A stretch of DNA of 34,042 nt from Legionella erythra (GCF_001467615.1 NZ_LNYA01000024.1:1-34042); one strand, 5' to 3'; shown: positions 23,424 through 34,023, numbered from the stretch's first letter. Notes: a model not told the origin generated them from the sequence alone. Numbers and translations: made by a program.

Positions 23424-24281
23424 TCCGTTGTGATGGTGATGAGTGGCGGCAAACACGGTGTTTTGCAGCAGGGCGGTGATGGTCATGGGGCCTACCCCGC
23501 CAGGGACGGGTGTAATCCAGCCGACCCGCGTAACGGCCTGGTTAAAATCAACGTCCCCGCGCAGTTTTCCGTCTTTCAGGCGATGAATCCCCACATCGAT
23601 GATCACTTGATCACGATGCAGCCATTTGGCCTCGATCACATCCTGTTTGCCGGTTGCGACCACCAGCACATCAGCCATGCGTACATGTTCTTCAAGATGT
23701 CGCGTAAAACGATGGCAGATCGTTACCGTTGCCCCTTCGGCTAAAAATTCAAGCCCCATGGGCCTGCCGACGATGTTGGATGCCCCAATCACAACCGTAT
23801 GACGACCCCGCAGGGCGATGCCATTGGCCTTGAGCAGCTGGATAATGCCGTAAGGCGTGCAGGGACGCATAAGCGGCAGGCGCTGCGCCAACCGTCCCAG
23901 ATTATAAGGGTGGAAACCGTCGACGTCTTTTAAGGGGCTGATGCATTCAATGATCTTGTGGGTATCCATGTGGTCGGGGAGAGGCAGCTGCACCAGAATG
24001 CCGTCAATGGCGGGCGAGTGATTCAATTCGTCAATTAAATCAAGCAACTGCTGTTCGGATGTCTCTGTTGGCAAATGATAGGATTTGGAGGTAATGCCTA
24101 CCTCTTCGCAGGCTTTGCTTTTATTCGTCACATAGATATGTGATGCGGGATCGTCACCCACCAGGATGACGGCCAGGGCCGGCGCGCGCAGGCCTTTGAC
24201 AAGCCGTTCATGAATGGCCAGTTTAAGCTCATTTTTTTTTAACTGGGCAAGGGCTTTGCCGTCCAGGATGAAGGCAGTCAT
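23415..24281 (-). CDS. folD: Bifunctional methylenetetrahydrofolate dehydrogenase/cyclohydrolase FolD
   Basis: A 288-residue cytoplasmic enzyme that interconverts 5,10-methylene- and 10-formyl-tetrahydrofolate using NADP. Family motifs are [14 protein letters not shown] (active-site Y and K), [13 protein letters not shown], the nucleotide-binding [14 protein letters not shown] and [15 protein letters not shown]. The length is normal. It is a single gene, divergent from fimV and overlapping the end of dsbB tail-to-tail. Confidence 0.97.
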   Translation of the reverse strand: MTAFILDGKALAQLKKNELKLAIHERLVKGLRAPALAVILVGDDPASHIYVTNKSKACEEVGITSKSYHLPTETSEQQLLDLIDELNHSPAIDGILVQLPLPDHMDTHKIIECISPLKDVDGFHPYNLGRLAQRLPLMRPCTPYGIIQLLKANGIALRGRHTVVIGASNIVGRPMGLEFLAEGATVTICHRFTRHLEEHVRMADVLVVATGKQDVIEAKWLHRDQVIIDVGIHRLKDGKLRGDVDFNQAVTRVGWITPVPGGVGPMTITALLQNTVFAATHHHHNGLP

Positions 24282-24443
24282 GCAATATCCTCGCAGAGAA
24301 TATGGTGGGCCGGATTATGAAATAGCCGGCAGGCTTATGCAATCCTCTTTGCTTATAAATTGCTGAAAGCAGCGTTTAAATGGCTAGTAAATTTTCAATA
24401 TGAGACTTGAAAGGGCAAACGTGGCTTATTGTCATTGAACCTG

Positions 24444-24472
24444 TTGAATACCCGTGATGAAGATGCTATTTT
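24444..24472 (+). promoter_or_regulatory. Candidate promoter of fimV
   Basis: TTGAAT (24444-24449) and TATTTT (24467-24472) are separated by 17 bases. A transcript would start near 24479, about 40 bases before the TTG start at 24519, which is consistent with that start and not with one at 24429. Confidence 0.5.
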
Positions 24473-24518
24473 TTGGCTATTAATTAAAAGGTTAGACTGT
24501 CCATGCAGGGAGCGCCAA

Positions 24519-27323
24519 TTGAATAAGACACGGTTGTATGTCGCGATAATGGCATCGTTACCTTTTGCTGCATTTGCACTCGGCATGGGAGATATGACGG
24601 TTGAATCGTCTCTGAATCAGCCTTTTAAAGCCGAAATTCAGCTGATTGACGTCGATATCCCGCTTGCCGGCATCAAGGCGCGTCTTGCTTCGGTCGAAGA
24701 TTTTGCGCGCATTGGCCTGGATCGAAATGAAATCCTCACGTTGCTGCGTTTTGAAGTCAGGAAAAATGAGCAGGGACAACCGATTATTCTAATTTCCTCG
24801 CACGAACGCATCGTGGAGCCTTTTCTTGAAATCGTTGTCGATTTAACCTGGGCGAATGGCCAGGTTTATCGCGCCTACACCGTTTTGCTTGACCCGCCCG
24901 GTTATCAATTAAGTGGTGGAGTAAAAGCCACCGGCTCACCGGTCAAACTAAAAACATACGCGAGTGAGCCGGGTGTCGTTGACAAGCCGTCTTATGCCCA
25001 CGTGGTCGAACAGGGCTCCGGGAGCGGCAAATTGCGCAAGGAGGCCACGTATGGCCCTACTGTCGCGAATGAAAACATTTGGCAGATTGCTCAACGCTAC
25101 ACTACGCCTAATACCACTATTCAACAAGTCATTTTAGCCATTGTGGGAACCAACTCCCAGGCCTTTACCCAAGGTAATTTAAACGGCCTTAAAACCGGCG
25201 AGCGTTTGCGCATCCCGTCAAGCGATGAGGTTAAAAAGGTACCCGAAGAACTGGCGCGGGGCGAAGTCGAGGCGCATGATTTGGCCTGGAGAAACAAGGA
25301 AGAAATCAAACATGTGCTATTGCCTCCTTACATTGATGGCGTTGCCGGCACGTCGCAGTTCGAAAATAAGCCAGGGGCCCAGCCCGTAACCCAGCCAGCC
25401 AGTGGCGCAAGCCCCTCCAACATTCCTCAGTCGCCGGTCTTTAACCAGCAAAAAACAACTAATGGCAATACCTTTACAGATATCTTCTCCACGGCGGATT
25501 CAGTCCTATCGGCAGAAGCCAGCAAAAAACCGGTTACCACGGACAAACAGCCGGTTAAAACCGATTCAGCCCTCAAGGCTGAGATGGATGTGACCAACGC
25601 CGCCATTGATTCCATGCGCCTGGTTAACTCGCAGTTAAAAAATCAGCTTCAATCCCTGGAAAAGGACAATAAAGCCCTGCAGGATCAGATGAGCAAGCGC
25701 GACGAGGATATCAAGCAGTTACGCGAACAAATGGCTCTGCTGCTTAAACAGCGTCAGGCCATTGCCGCCCAGGCAAGCCAGATGCCGGCTGAAGAAGAAT
25801 CATCCAATCTATGGCTTTATCTGCTGTTGATTCTGGCTGCTGCAGGCGTGGGGACCTTTACCTGGTTCTTCCTTAAACAAAAGGCAAACCGCCGCAATTC
25901 GCTGTCTGAACCGGATGACCATCCTGAGGATCATACGCCGCCTGAGCCAGTCAAGCCGCTGCTGCAGGCAAAGGCTGTTGAAGCGGATCGCACCGACGAT
26001 GATACTGGAAGCATGGCAGCAGAGACCAGTCCCCTGCGCGAGCCGGTAGAAAGCACGGCTGACAAACCAACCTCCAAAGCTCCGTTAACCATTCACCAGG
26101 CAGCCATTGAACCCGCCGTACCTCCTGTTGAGCCGGTAGCCAGTCTGCAAGCGGATGAAGAAAAAACGCCAGTCATTTCCTCTGAGGTCAACGAGGCGGT
26201 GCCTGAAGAACTCCCTGAACCCGTCATTGAAAATCAAGCAGCGCAGGATGAACCCCTGCCGGCAGAACCGCAGATGTCAATTCAGGAAAGCGAACAGCCG
26301 CTTGCCTATGAGTCGACCGATGAACCGGCTGCGGTCGATGCATTGGCAAAGACAGAAAAAACCGGCGAGAAAAAAGAATACAAACGACCCTTAAGTGATT
26401 TACTGAAAACAGCATCCGATTACCCGGTCGAAGTCGTCGGTGTAGACAGCCAGGTGCACGAGGCCATCGAACCGTTGCAACCTGATGAAGAACCCGCTTC
26501 GATAGTAGAAGAAGCATCCGAATCCGAACATTTTGCGCTTGATTTTGAACCCAGTCTCGAAAAAATGGTGGAAGAGAACAAGCAAAAGCAAACGGTTTCT
26601 GAGGATGTCGAGCCTCCACTGGACGACGGGCTTGATTTCATTCCAACACCGATTGAAGCAAAGACAGAAGAAAAAGCCGTTGTCCCTGCAGTCGATACAG
26701 GCGACGACCATGCACTTAAATGTGAGACCGGCCTCCAATATGAGCCTGCCCGGATAAAGCCTGAGAAAGCGGATGTCCAAACCATCGAGTCGCCTGAAAT
26801 CGATGAATTGTTGAAATCAGACGACAATGAGGATGAAGGACCCGTCATTAATTTTGATCATGTGATCGAGGAAGAAAGCGCAAACGAGGCAAAGGCATTG
26901 GCCGCTAAATCCGGAAAATCTAAAAAAGCGACGAAAGCCAATTTGGCGGATGAGAATGCTTTTGACACCATCGCACTGGAAGATTCCGACGAAGAAAACA
27001 TCGCATTCGACACCGATGACGACGGGGCCAATGAATTTAATTTCGAGGCGGAGTTTAGTGCTGATGAGCCGTTAGCGGAGACGCCGGAAGAAATCGATGA
27101 AATGACTCGCGCATCAGAGGAGCCTGACGACTCGCCTGCCAGTGAAAAGAAGCTGGTGAAAAGTAAGAAAGCCCTGGATACCCTGATGGCTTTGGCTAAA
27201 ACCTACCTTAGTATGGATGATCACAAAGCGGCTAAACAATCCCTGCAGGAACTGGTCGAATTCGGTAATAAAAAACAACGCACCGAAGCGCAGAAACTGC
27301 TGGATGAAATGGATAAAAAATAA
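24519..27323 (+). CDS. fimV: FimV-like peptidoglycan-binding polar hub protein
   Basis: A 934-residue membrane protein. A signal peptide (LYVAIMASLPFAAFA) leads into the conserved FimV N-terminus LGMGDMTVESSLNQPFKAEI. A LysM domain lies at about 178-236, a coiled coil at about 350-415, and a membrane helix (LWLYLLLILAAAGVGTFTWF) at about 430-450. A very acidic low-complexity cytoplasmic region follows, then a C-terminal FimV/TPR-type domain at about 870-934. FimV organises polar type IV pili and twitching in Pseudomonas. TTG at 24519 is chosen: AGGGAG stands seven bases upstream and it yields a clean signal peptide. FimV next to truA-trpF is a conserved order. Confidence 0.88.
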   Translation: MNKTRLYVAIMASLPFAAFALGMGDMTVESSLNQPFKAEIQLIDVDIPLAGIKARLASVEDFARIGLDRNEILTLLRFEVRKNEQGQPIILISSHERIVEPFLEIVVDLTWANGQVYRAYTVLLDPPGYQLSGGVKATGSPVKLKTYASEPGVVDKPSYAHVVEQGSGSGKLRKEATYGPTVANENIWQIAQRYTTPNTTIQQVILAIVGTNSQAFTQGNLNGLKTGERLRIPSSDEVKKVPEELARGEVEAHDLAWRNKEEIKHVLLPPYIDGVAGTSQFENKPGAQPVTQPASGASPSNIPQSPVFNQQKTTNGNTFTDIFSTADSVLSAEASKKPVTTDKQPVKTDSALKAEMDVTNAAIDSMRLVNSQLKNQLQSLEKDNKALQDQMSKRDEDIKQLREQMALLLKQRQAIAAQASQMPAEEESSNLWLYLLLILAAAGVGTFTWFFLKQKANRRNSLSEPDDHPEDHTPPEPVKPLLQAKAVEADRTDDDTGSMAAETSPLREPVESTADKPTSKAPLTIHQAAIEPAVPPVEPVASLQADEEKTPVISSEVNEAVPEELPEPVIENQAAQDEPLPAEPQMSIQESEQPLAYESTDEPAAVDALAKTEKTGEKKEYKRPLSDLLKTASDYPVEVVGVDSQVHEAIEPLQPDEEPASIVEEASESEHFALDFEPSLEKMVEENKQKQTVSEDVEPPLDDGLDFIPTPIEAKTEEKAVVPAVDTGDDHALKCETGLQYEPARIKPEKADVQTIESPEIDELLKSDDNEDEGPVINFDHVIEEESANEAKALAAKSGKSKKATKANLADENAFDTIALEDSDEENIAFDTDDDGANEFNFEAEFSADEPLAETPEEIDEMTRASEEPDDSPASEKKLVKSKKALDTLMALAKTYLSMDDHKAAKQSLQELVEFGNKKQRTEAQKLLDEMDKK

Positions 27324-27412
27324 TCCCTGTTCAGGCGGTTTCGGTTTCACGGAAGTAGACTGGACAAACGCCGGCTGGTGTTATACATTGACCCTTTTGG
27401 GCAGGAATAGTG

Positions 27413-28201
27413 ATGCGTATTGCCTTAGGGGTTGAATACGATGGATGCCAGTACCATGGCTGGCAAGCACAAACAGGCCTGCATACTGTTCAGCAAGTTA
27501 TCGAATCAGCGCTGTCGAAAGTAGCTGATTGCCCGATTAGTGTTGTTTGTGCAGGCAGGACGGATACAGGCGTCCATGCAACCAACCAGATTATTCATTT
27601 TGATTGCGATAAAGAAAGAACCATTCGCTCCTGGATTCACGGCGCCAATTCGTTTTTACCGAAAGACGTTTGCGTGAAATGGGGCAGGGAGATGCCGGAC
27701 GATTTCAATGCCCGGTACTCGGCCTTGTCTCGCCGGTACCGCTACATTATTTACAATGCGTCGATACGTCCCGCCCTGCTTAGGGGGAATGTAACCTGGC
27801 AGTATCGGCTTTTAGACCATCGTCTGATGGCTGAGGCCAGCCAATACCTGGTAGGCGAAAACGATTTTACTTCTTTTCGTTCCGTTGAATGCCAATCCAA
27901 TACACCGATGCGTAACATCCATCAATTGGAGGTGACGCGCATAGGCGATTTAATTGTCATTGACATTACTGCCAATGCTTTTCTCCACCACATGGTGAGG
28001 AACATTGCCGGCGTCCTCATCGCAGTCGGTTCCGGTAAAAAGCCGGTGGAATGGGTCAAAGAAGTACTTCATGCCCGCGACAGGCGTCTTGGCGCGGAGA
28101 CTGCGCCGCCTTATGGCCTTTATCTGGTGGCGGTCACTTATCCTAAGGAGTACGGTGTCATGCAAATGGCGCCTGGCCCCTTGTTTCTTGGAGAGCGTTG
28201 A
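27413..28201 (+). CDS. truA: tRNA pseudouridine(38-40) synthase TruA
   Basis: A 262-residue enzyme that makes pseudouridine at positions 38-40 of tRNA anticodon arms. The N-terminus MRIALGVEYDGCQYHGWQ and the catalytic aspartate motif CAGRTDTGVHATNQ are clear, as is FLHHMVRNIAGVL near the end. The ATG at 27413 has AGGA at about 7 bases; GTG at 27410 is the alternative. Its TGA is directly followed by the trpF TTG, so truA heads a truA-trpF-trpB-trpA-glnS-cysS run. Confidence 0.96.
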   Translation: MRIALGVEYDGCQYHGWQAQTGLHTVQQVIESALSKVADCPISVVCAGRTDTGVHATNQIIHFDCDKERTIRSWIHGANSFLPKDVCVKWGREMPDDFNARYSALSRRYRYIIYNASIRPALLRGNVTWQYRLLDHRLMAEASQYLVGENDFTSFRSVECQSNTPMRNIHQLEVTRIGDLIVIDITANAFLHHMVRNIAGVLIAVGSGKKPVEWVKEVLHARDRRLGAETAPPYGLYLVAVTYPKEYGVMQMAPGPLFLGER

Positions 28202-28825
28202 TTGACCGCAAATCGCATTAGAATAAAGATGTGCGGTATGACCCGCGAGGAGGATGTCAGGCTGGCGGCTGCGTTGGGTGCTGATGCGGCAGGTTTTATA
28301 TTTTATGACAAAAGCAAACGCTTTATTTCGGTGCAACAGGCTCATGAATTAATGCGGGCATTGCCACCCTTTATGAATGCGGTGGCCGTGGTCGTGAATC
28401 CCGAGGTCGCGTTGGTTAATGAGATTGTGGAAAAATTACCGATCCAATACCTGCAGTTTCATGGTGATGAAACCCCTGATTTCTGCGATCAGTTTGCCTT
28501 CCCCTACATCAAGGCCATTCCCGCCGTTTCTGCCGAGGCTATTGCAAACGCGGTTAAGCGTTATGCCGGCGCTAAGGCAATTTTGCTCGATACGCCTTGT
28601 GATTCCTGGGGCGGCAGCGGCAAGGTGTTTGATTGGCGGGCTATTCCCCCGCGGCTCGATAAAGCGATCATTATGGCTGGGGGGTTAAATGCCGGCAATA
28701 TCCGGGAAGCAGTCAGCGTTTATCGTCCTTATGCAGTGGATGTATGCAGCGGTATGGAAGCGGCTCCCGGGATTAAAGACCATCATCAAATGAAATTATT
28801 TGTTCAGGCTCTAGGAGACATGTAA
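28202..28825 (+). CDS. trpF: Phosphoribosylanthranilate isomerase
   Basis: A 207-residue TIM-barrel enzyme of tryptophan synthesis that converts N-(5-phosphoribosyl)anthranilate to its carboxyphenylamino-deoxyribulose phosphate isomer. Motifs are IKMCGMTREEDVRLAAALGADAAG (catalytic C), FHGDE (part of LQFHGDETP), LLDTP (catalytic D) and the phosphate-binding IMAGGLNAGNI. It begins with TTG, immediately after the truA stop, with GGAGAG seven bases upstream. It is a stand-alone TrpF, not fused to TrpC. Confidence 0.95.
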   Translation: MTANRIRIKMCGMTREEDVRLAAALGADAAGFIFYDKSKRFISVQQAHELMRALPPFMNAVAVVVNPEVALVNEIVEKLPIQYLQFHGDETPDFCDQFAFPYIKAIPAVSAEAIANAVKRYAGAKAILLDTPCDSWGGSGKVFDWRAIPPRLDKAIIMAGGLNAGNIREAVSVYRPYAVDVCSGMEAAPGIKDHHQMKLFVQALGDM

Positions 28826-30025
28826 ATGCGTTTCAGCGACCTTCCTGATGAACACGGCCATTTTGGCCCTTACGGCGGTGTGTTTGTTGCCGATACCTTA
28901 ATGCAGGCTTTAGAGCAATTAAAAGCAGCCTATGAAAAATACCGCGTTGATCCTGATTTTCTGGCTGAATTGACCTCGGAATTAAAGGACTACGTTGGTC
29001 GTGCTACCCCTTTATATTACGCCGAACGGTTGAGTAAACAATTGGGCGGTGCGGAAATTTATTTAAAGCGTGAAGATCTCAATCATACTGGTGCTCACAA
29101 GATTAATAATACGGTGGGACAGGGCTTATTGGCCAAACGCATGGGCAAGACGCGCATCATCGCCGAAACAGGCGCTGGCCAGCATGGCGTTGCTTCTGCT
29201 ACGGTTGCAGCCAAGCTGGGTCTTGAATGTGTCGTTTACATGGGTTCCGAAGACATTAAACGCCAGGCCAGCAACGTTTACCGCATGAAACTTTTGGGCG
29301 CTGAAGTTGTGCCGGTTACCGCCGGTTCCAAGACCCTGAAAGATGCCTTAAACGAAGCCATGCGTGATTGGGTAAGTCACATTGACAATACGTTCTATAT
29401 CATCGGCACAGTTGCGGGTCCCCATCCTTACCCGCAAATTGTCCGTGATTTTCAAGCCGTCATTGGCCGCGAAGCGCGTGCCCAGATGCTTGAGAAAGCC
29501 GGCGCCTTACCGGATGCGCTGGTTGCCTGCGTTGGCGGGGGCTCCAATGCCATGGGTTTGTTTTATCCTTTCCTTGATGATGAATCCGTCGCCATTTATG
29601 GCGTTGAAGCGGCAGGCAAGGGCATTGAAAGCGGCGAACACGCGGCTTCATTGATTGCGGGTAAGCCCGGTGTTCTGCATGGTAACCGTACTTACCTGCT
29701 TTGTGATGAAAACGGTCAAATCAAAGATACCCATTCCATTTCGGCCGGCCTTGATTACCCCGGTGTGGGTCCTGAACATGCCTATCTCAAAGATAAAGGG
29801 CGCGTCCATTATGTCCCGATAACAGACGAGGAAGCCTTGCAGGCTTTTCGTACCCTGACTCGAACAGAAGGCATTATCCCTGCGCTGGAATCCAGTCACG
29901 CCGTGGCCTATGCCATGAAACTGTCAAAGACCATGGCGCCTACCCAACGAGTAATTGTCAATTTGTCAGGACGCGGCGACAAGGACATGCATACCATTGC
30001 CGCGATCGACAATTTGACTATTTAA
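28826..30025 (+). CDS. trpB: Tryptophan synthase beta chain
   Basis: A 399-residue PLP enzyme that condenses indole with serine in the TrpA2B2 complex. The PLP lysine lies in [11 protein letters not shown], the phosphate cup in [10 protein letters not shown], and the family stretch [17 protein letters not shown] opens the protein. It starts at the base following the trpF stop (TAAATG) with AGGAGA upstream, and trpA follows after 8-11 bases, so subunits are made together. Confidence 0.97.
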   Translation: MRFSDLPDEHGHFGPYGGVFVADTLMQALEQLKAAYEKYRVDPDFLAELTSELKDYVGRATPLYYAERLSKQLGGAEIYLKREDLNHTGAHKINNTVGQGLLAKRMGKTRIIAETGAGQHGVASATVAAKLGLECVVYMGSEDIKRQASNVYRMKLLGAEVVPVTAGSKTLKDALNEAMRDWVSHIDNTFYIIGTVAGPHPYPQIVRDFQAVIGREARAQMLEKAGALPDALVACVGGGSNAMGLFYPFLDDESVAIYGVEAAGKGIESGEHAASLIAGKPGVLHGNRTYLLCDENGQIKDTHSISAGLDYPGVGPEHAYLKDKGRVHYVPITDEEALQAFRTLTRTEGIIPALESSHAVAYAMKLSKTMAPTQRVIVNLSGRGDKDMHTIAAIDNLTI

Positions 30026-30036
30026 GGCAGGCAGTG

Positions 30037-30840
30037 ATGAATCGAATTGATGCATGTTTAGAGCGATTGCAACGCAGCAATAAAAAAGTCTTAAGCCCTT
30101 ATATCACAGCAGGCGATTTACAGCCTGAAAAAACCGTGGCATTGATGCATGCGCTGGTCAAAGCCGGGGCTGATATTCTTGAAGTGGGTATTCCCTTTTC
30201 CGATCCCATGGCTGAGGGGCCGGTCATTCAGGCGGCGATGGAGCGTTCGCTGCATAACGGCACGACCCTTAAAACAGTGCTGCAGTACGTGACAGCGTTT
30301 CGCCAACAGGATACTGTCACCCCCATAATTCTCATGGGGTATGTGAATCCTGTGGAAATGTATGGTTATGAACGCTTCGCGCGCGAAGCAAAAGCGGCAG
30401 GTGTGGATGGTACTATTCTCGTGGATTTGCCGCCTGAAGAAAGTGTCGATGTCGCAAAAATCTGGCGTGAAACAGGACTTTATATGATTTACCTCTGCTC
30501 ACCCACGACCAGTGATGAGCGGATGGAGCGCATCAATCAATTCGCCCAGGGGTATCTGTATTATGTTTCTTTAAAAGGGGTCACCGGCGCCAGCAGTTTT
30601 GCTTTGGATGAGGTAAAAAAACACTATCAGCATCGTCAATCGCAAACCCGTTTGCCGCTTATGGTAGGATTTGGTATTAAAACGGCAGACATGGCGGCAC
30701 AGGTTGCCGGGTTTGCTGATGGGGTAATTGTCGGAGCCGCTCTGGTGGAGCGTCTCTTTGACAGTTATAACCGGCAGGATGATTATATTTTACAGGGCGT
30801 CACTCTGATTGAGGATATGCGCCGTGCCATCGATGAATAA
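30037..30840 (+). CDS. trpA: Tryptophan synthase alpha chain
   Basis: A 267-residue TIM-barrel enzyme that cleaves indole-3-glycerol phosphate to indole, which passes to TrpB. The first catalytic glutamate is in ILEVGIPFSDP. The second acid, aspartate 60 of the enterobacterial enzyme (ADGP), is glutamate here (MAEGPVIQ). Phosphate-site motifs VSLKGVTGASS and VGFGIKTADMA are intact. The ATG at 30037 is preferred over GTG at 30034. Its TAA overlaps the glnS ATG (TAATG). Confidence 0.95.
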   Translation: MNRIDACLERLQRSNKKVLSPYITAGDLQPEKTVALMHALVKAGADILEVGIPFSDPMAEGPVIQAAMERSLHNGTTLKTVLQYVTAFRQQDTVTPIILMGYVNPVEMYGYERFAREAKAAGVDGTILVDLPPEESVDVAKIWRETGLYMIYLCSPTTSDERMERINQFAQGYLYYVSLKGVTGASSFALDEVKKHYQHRQSQTRLPLMVGFGIKTADMAAQVAGFADGVIVGAALVERLFDSYNRQDDYILQGVTLIEDMRRAIDE

Positions 30841-32507
30841 TGGATAGAAACATGACAGAAAGCAGTGAAAAAAGAGCTCATTTTATACGTCAGTTAATTA
30901 GCGATGAATTAGCCAGCGGCAAGCATCAACAGGTCGTGACCCGTTTTCCGCCGGAGCCCAATGGGTACCTGCATGTCGGCCATGCGAAATCCATCTGCCT
31001 GAATTTTGGTCTTGCCGAGGAATTTAAGGGACGCTGTTATCTTCGTTTTGACGATACCAATCCCATCAAAGAAGAGGAAGAGTTTGTTAATGCCATCATT
31101 GATGACGTGAAATGGCTGGGCTTTGAGTGGTGCGGCATGACTCATTCTTCCGACTATTACCAACAGCTTTATGATTACGCCGTGCTGTTGATTAAAGCAG
31201 GAAAAGCTTACGTGGACAGCTTGAGCATGGAAGAAATCCGCTCTTACCGCGGCACGCTGCAGATGCCGGGTAAAGAGAGTCCTTACCGTAACCGTTCGGT
31301 GGAAGAAAACCTTGATCTGTTTGAGCGCATGAAAGCTGGTGAGTTCCCGGATGGCACCCATGTGCTCAGAGCACGGATTGACATGCAGTCGGGTAATGTG
31401 AATATGCGCGATCCTGTGTTATACCGCATACGCCATGCCAGCCACCAGCGTACGGGCAATGACTGGTGCATTTACCCCATGTACGACTATGCGCATCCAA
31501 TTTCCGATGCCCTGGAGTATATTACCCATTCCTTGTGTACACTGGAGTTTCAGGATCATCGTCCGTTGTATGACTGGTTCATTGATAACCTCCCGGTGCC
31601 TGCCCGCCCGGTACAGACAGAATTTGCCCGCTTAAACCTGTCTCATACGGTCACCAGTAAACGTAAATTGCGAGAACTGGTTGAGAAAAAAATTGTTTCC
31701 GGTTGGGATGATCCTCGCCTGCCAACTTTGCGCGGTATGCGTAAGCGCGGCTATCCGCCGGCGGCTATTCGTCAGTTTTGTGAGATGATCGGTATCTCCC
31801 GGAGTGATTCAGTAATCGACATGTCCCTGCTCGAGGAGTGTGTCCGCGACGAACTGAATAAGACAGCCAAACGCGCACTGTGTGTGCTGGAGCCGCTTAA
31901 ACTGGTCATTGAAAATTACCCTGATGATCACGTGGAGGAATTAAACGCTGCCTTCCATCCCCAGGATGAGCAGGCTGGAAGCCGTATGCTTCCCTTTAGC
32001 CGGGAACTCTACATTGAGCGATCTGATTTTATGGAAGACCCCCCTAAAGATTTTTTCCGTTTGGCGCCCGGACGAGAAGTGCGTTTGCGAAATGCCTATG
32101 TTATCCGTGCCAATCAGGTCATCCATGATGATAATGGAGAGATCATGGAGGTGCGTTGTACCTATGATCCCGGTACGTTGGGGAAAAATCCACCTGATCG
32201 TAAAGTGAAGGGTGTCATTCACTGGGTCTCCACCCGTCATGCTTACCCGGTCAAGATCTATCAATACGACCGGCTGTTTAATGATGCAAACCCGGCACGT
32301 GAAGAGGATTTTCTGCAATTTCTGAATACGAATTCCTTACAGGTCCGGGAGGGATTTTGTGAGCCCTCTCTGGCCAAACAGTCCGTGGGCGAAACCTTCC
32401 AGTTTGAACGGTTAGGTTATTATTGTGTCAATGAGGTGGTCAATCATAAAGTCATTGCCTTTCACCGCATTGTCGGATTAAAGGATACCTGGGGCAAAAC
32501 GAGCTGA
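30840..32507 (+). CDS. glnS: Glutamine-tRNA ligase
   Basis: A class I aminoacyl-tRNA synthetase of 555 residues that charges tRNA-Gln. The HIGH-type motif is in RFPPEPNGYLHVGHAKSICLN, the KMSKS-type motif is VTSKRKL, and RFDDTNP and GWDDPRLPTLRGMRKRGY are family signatures. The length matches E. coli GlnS. The start could be ATG 30840, coupled to the trpA stop, or ATG 30852, which has GGATAG seven bases before it. It is unusual in following the trp genes but shares their strand. Confidence 0.97.
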   Translation: MDRNMTESSEKRAHFIRQLISDELASGKHQQVVTRFPPEPNGYLHVGHAKSICLNFGLAEEFKGRCYLRFDDTNPIKEEEEFVNAIIDDVKWLGFEWCGMTHSSDYYQQLYDYAVLLIKAGKAYVDSLSMEEIRSYRGTLQMPGKESPYRNRSVEENLDLFERMKAGEFPDGTHVLRARIDMQSGNVNMRDPVLYRIRHASHQRTGNDWCIYPMYDYAHPISDALEYITHSLCTLEFQDHRPLYDWFIDNLPVPARPVQTEFARLNLSHTVTSKRKLRELVEKKIVSGWDDPRLPTLRGMRKRGYPPAAIRQFCEMIGISRSDSVIDMSLLEECVRDELNKTAKRALCVLEPLKLVIENYPDDHVEELNAAFHPQDEQAGSRMLPFSRELYIERSDFMEDPPKDFFRLAPGREVRLRNAYVIRANQVIHDDNGEIMEVRCTYDPGTLGKNPPDRKVKGVIHWVSTRHAYPVKIYQYDRLFNDANPAREEDFLQFLNTNSLQVREGFCEPSLAKQSVGETFQFERLGYYCVNEVVNHKVIAFHRIVGLKDTWGKTS

Positions 32508-32516
32508 GAGGAAGGT

Positions 32517-33884
32517 ATGTTATATTTATATAATTCATTAACCCGAAAAAAAGAACAATTTGTACCCATTCATCCCGGAAAAATCGGCCTGTATGCCTGC
32601 GGTATTACTGTGTATGACCGTTGCCATCTGGGCCACGCCCGCTCGATGGTAGCCTTTGATGTCATGGTCCGTTTCCTGCGCGCTGAAGGTTATGACGTCA
32701 CTTATGTCAGAAACATCACCGACATTGATGATAAAATCATTGTCCGAGCCAATGAACGGCACATGCCGATTGATCAGCTGACATCGCTCTACATCGAAGC
32801 CATGCATGAGGATGCCCGCGCGCTGAATATTCTGCCGCCTGATGTGGAACCTCGGGCCACCGCGCATATTGAGGCCATCATCCGCTTAATCGAACGGCTA
32901 ATGGCGAAAGGTTTTGCTTATGTCAGTGACAATGGCGATGTCTGTTTTGAAGTTGAGCGTTTTAAAGACTATGGCAAGTTGTCCAATAAAGAGATTGAAA
33001 ACCTCATTGCCGGCGCACGCATCGATGTGGTCAGGGAAAAACGCTCGCCGCTTGATTTTGTGTTGTGGAAGAAAGCGAAAGCAGGAGAGCCCAGCTGGTC
33101 CTCGCCTTGGGGTGATGGCCGTCCCGGTTGGCATATTGAGTGTTCTGCCATGGCGATGCAGGAGCTGGGTGAACAATTCGATATTCATGGCGGTGGCCTG
33201 GATTTACAGTTCCCGCATCACGAAAATGAAATAGCCCAGAGTGAGGCAGCCAGCGAAAAGCCATTTGCCAATTATTGGTTGCATGTCGGCATGCTGCAGG
33301 TCAACAATGAGAAGATGGCAAAATCGGTTGGCAATTTCTTTACCATTGAAGATGTCTTGAAAAAGCACCATCCGGAAGCCATTCGTTATTTCCTGTTAAG
33401 CAGTCATTACCGCAGCCCGTTAAATTATTCTGAAGAGAACTTGCATAATGCCCGTAAGGCCCTGGCACGGCTTTATCAATCCATTAAAGACATTCGCCTG
33501 GATGATTCTCTGACTTTGCATGAGAAGTGGGAAGCGGAATTTGCGGCGGCCATGAATGATGATTTCAATACACCCGTGGCTTTGGCTGTGCTGTTCGAAC
33601 TTAGCCATGAAATCAATAAAACCCGTGATCCGCAATTAGCCTTGACACTGAAGCATTTAGCCGGCGTGTTAGGATTAATGCAATCAAATCCGTTGGACTT
33701 CCTGCAGGCGGGTTTAAACGAGGAAGACAAGGGAGGTATTGAACAATTAATTCAGGAGCGCCTGCAGGCTCGCGCCAACAAGGATTGGGCGCGTGCTGAT
33801 GAAATCCGGGATTCATTGGCCAAGTCAGGTATTGAGTTGCTAGACGGCCCGCATGGAACAACCTGGCGAAAGGTGACCGATTAA
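32517..33884 (+). CDS. cysS: Cysteine-tRNA ligase
   Basis: A 455-residue class I aminoacyl-tRNA synthetase that charges tRNA-Cys. Zinc-binding and HIGH region: [22 protein letters not shown], with further zinc ligands in WHIECSAM and [11 protein letters not shown]. The KMSKS motif reads KMAKSVGNF. The length is normal. It follows glnS after 9 bases with GAGAGGAAGGT as the RBS and is the last gene of the run; a palindromic repeat follows. Confidence 0.97.
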   Translation: MLYLYNSLTRKKEQFVPIHPGKIGLYACGITVYDRCHLGHARSMVAFDVMVRFLRAEGYDVTYVRNITDIDDKIIVRANERHMPIDQLTSLYIEAMHEDARALNILPPDVEPRATAHIEAIIRLIERLMAKGFAYVSDNGDVCFEVERFKDYGKLSNKEIENLIAGARIDVVREKRSPLDFVLWKKAKAGEPSWSSPWGDGRPGWHIECSAMAMQELGEQFDIHGGGLDLQFPHHENEIAQSEAASEKPFANYWLHVGMLQVNNEKMAKSVGNFFTIEDVLKKHHPEAIRYFLLSSHYRSPLNYSEENLHNARKALARLYQSIKDIRLDDSLTLHEKWEAEFAAAMNDDFNTPVALAVLFELSHEINKTRDPQLALTLKHLAGVLGLMQSNPLDFLQAGLNEEDKGGIEQLIQERLQARANKDWARADEIRDSLAKSGIELLDGPHGTTWRKVTD

Positions 33885-33904
33885 TTTCAGAAACTGTTCA
33901 AACA

Positions 33905-33936
33905 CCCTCTCCCAACCCTCTCCCAGAGGGAGAGGG
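33905..33936. repeat. Palindromic intergenic repeat after cysS
   Basis: CCCTCTCCC occurs twice directly (33905-33913 and 33916-33924) and is followed by its perfect inverted copy GGGAGAGGG (33928-33936) after a 3-base turn. A second G/C palindrome (CCCCGGGG) lies at about 33950-33957. It can act as a transcript-ending hairpin for the long fimV-cysS run, without a T-run. It belongs to the same kind of element as the one at 505. Confidence 0.65.
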
Positions 33937-33985
33937 GGGAAACGATCTTCCCCGGGGGGAGGGATACAGACTAGTGTGTGACCGG

Positions 33986-34023
33986 CACATAGGTAACAAA
34001 GATGCCTGGTCACATCGGTAACA
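33986..34023. repeat. Direct repeat pair, possible insertion-sequence end
   Basis: CACAT-a-GGTAACA (33986-33998) and CACAT-c-GGTAACA (34011-34023) are 13-base direct repeats with one mismatch, offset by 25 bases. Sequences of this TGTGACC...GGTAACA type resemble the ends of IS481-like elements, but no transposase is in view before the window ends. The call is tentative. Confidence 0.35.

Noticed and set aside
24429-24518. Upstream extension of fimV to 24429
   Set aside because: The extra 30 residues precede a clean signal peptide, include the likely promoter at 24444-24472 and lack an RBS.
26224-26848. Antisense frames of 126-142 codons opposite fimV
   Set aside because: The acidic, low-complexity part of fimV leaves the opposite strand open by codon bias; the products are compositionally odd and have no start signals.
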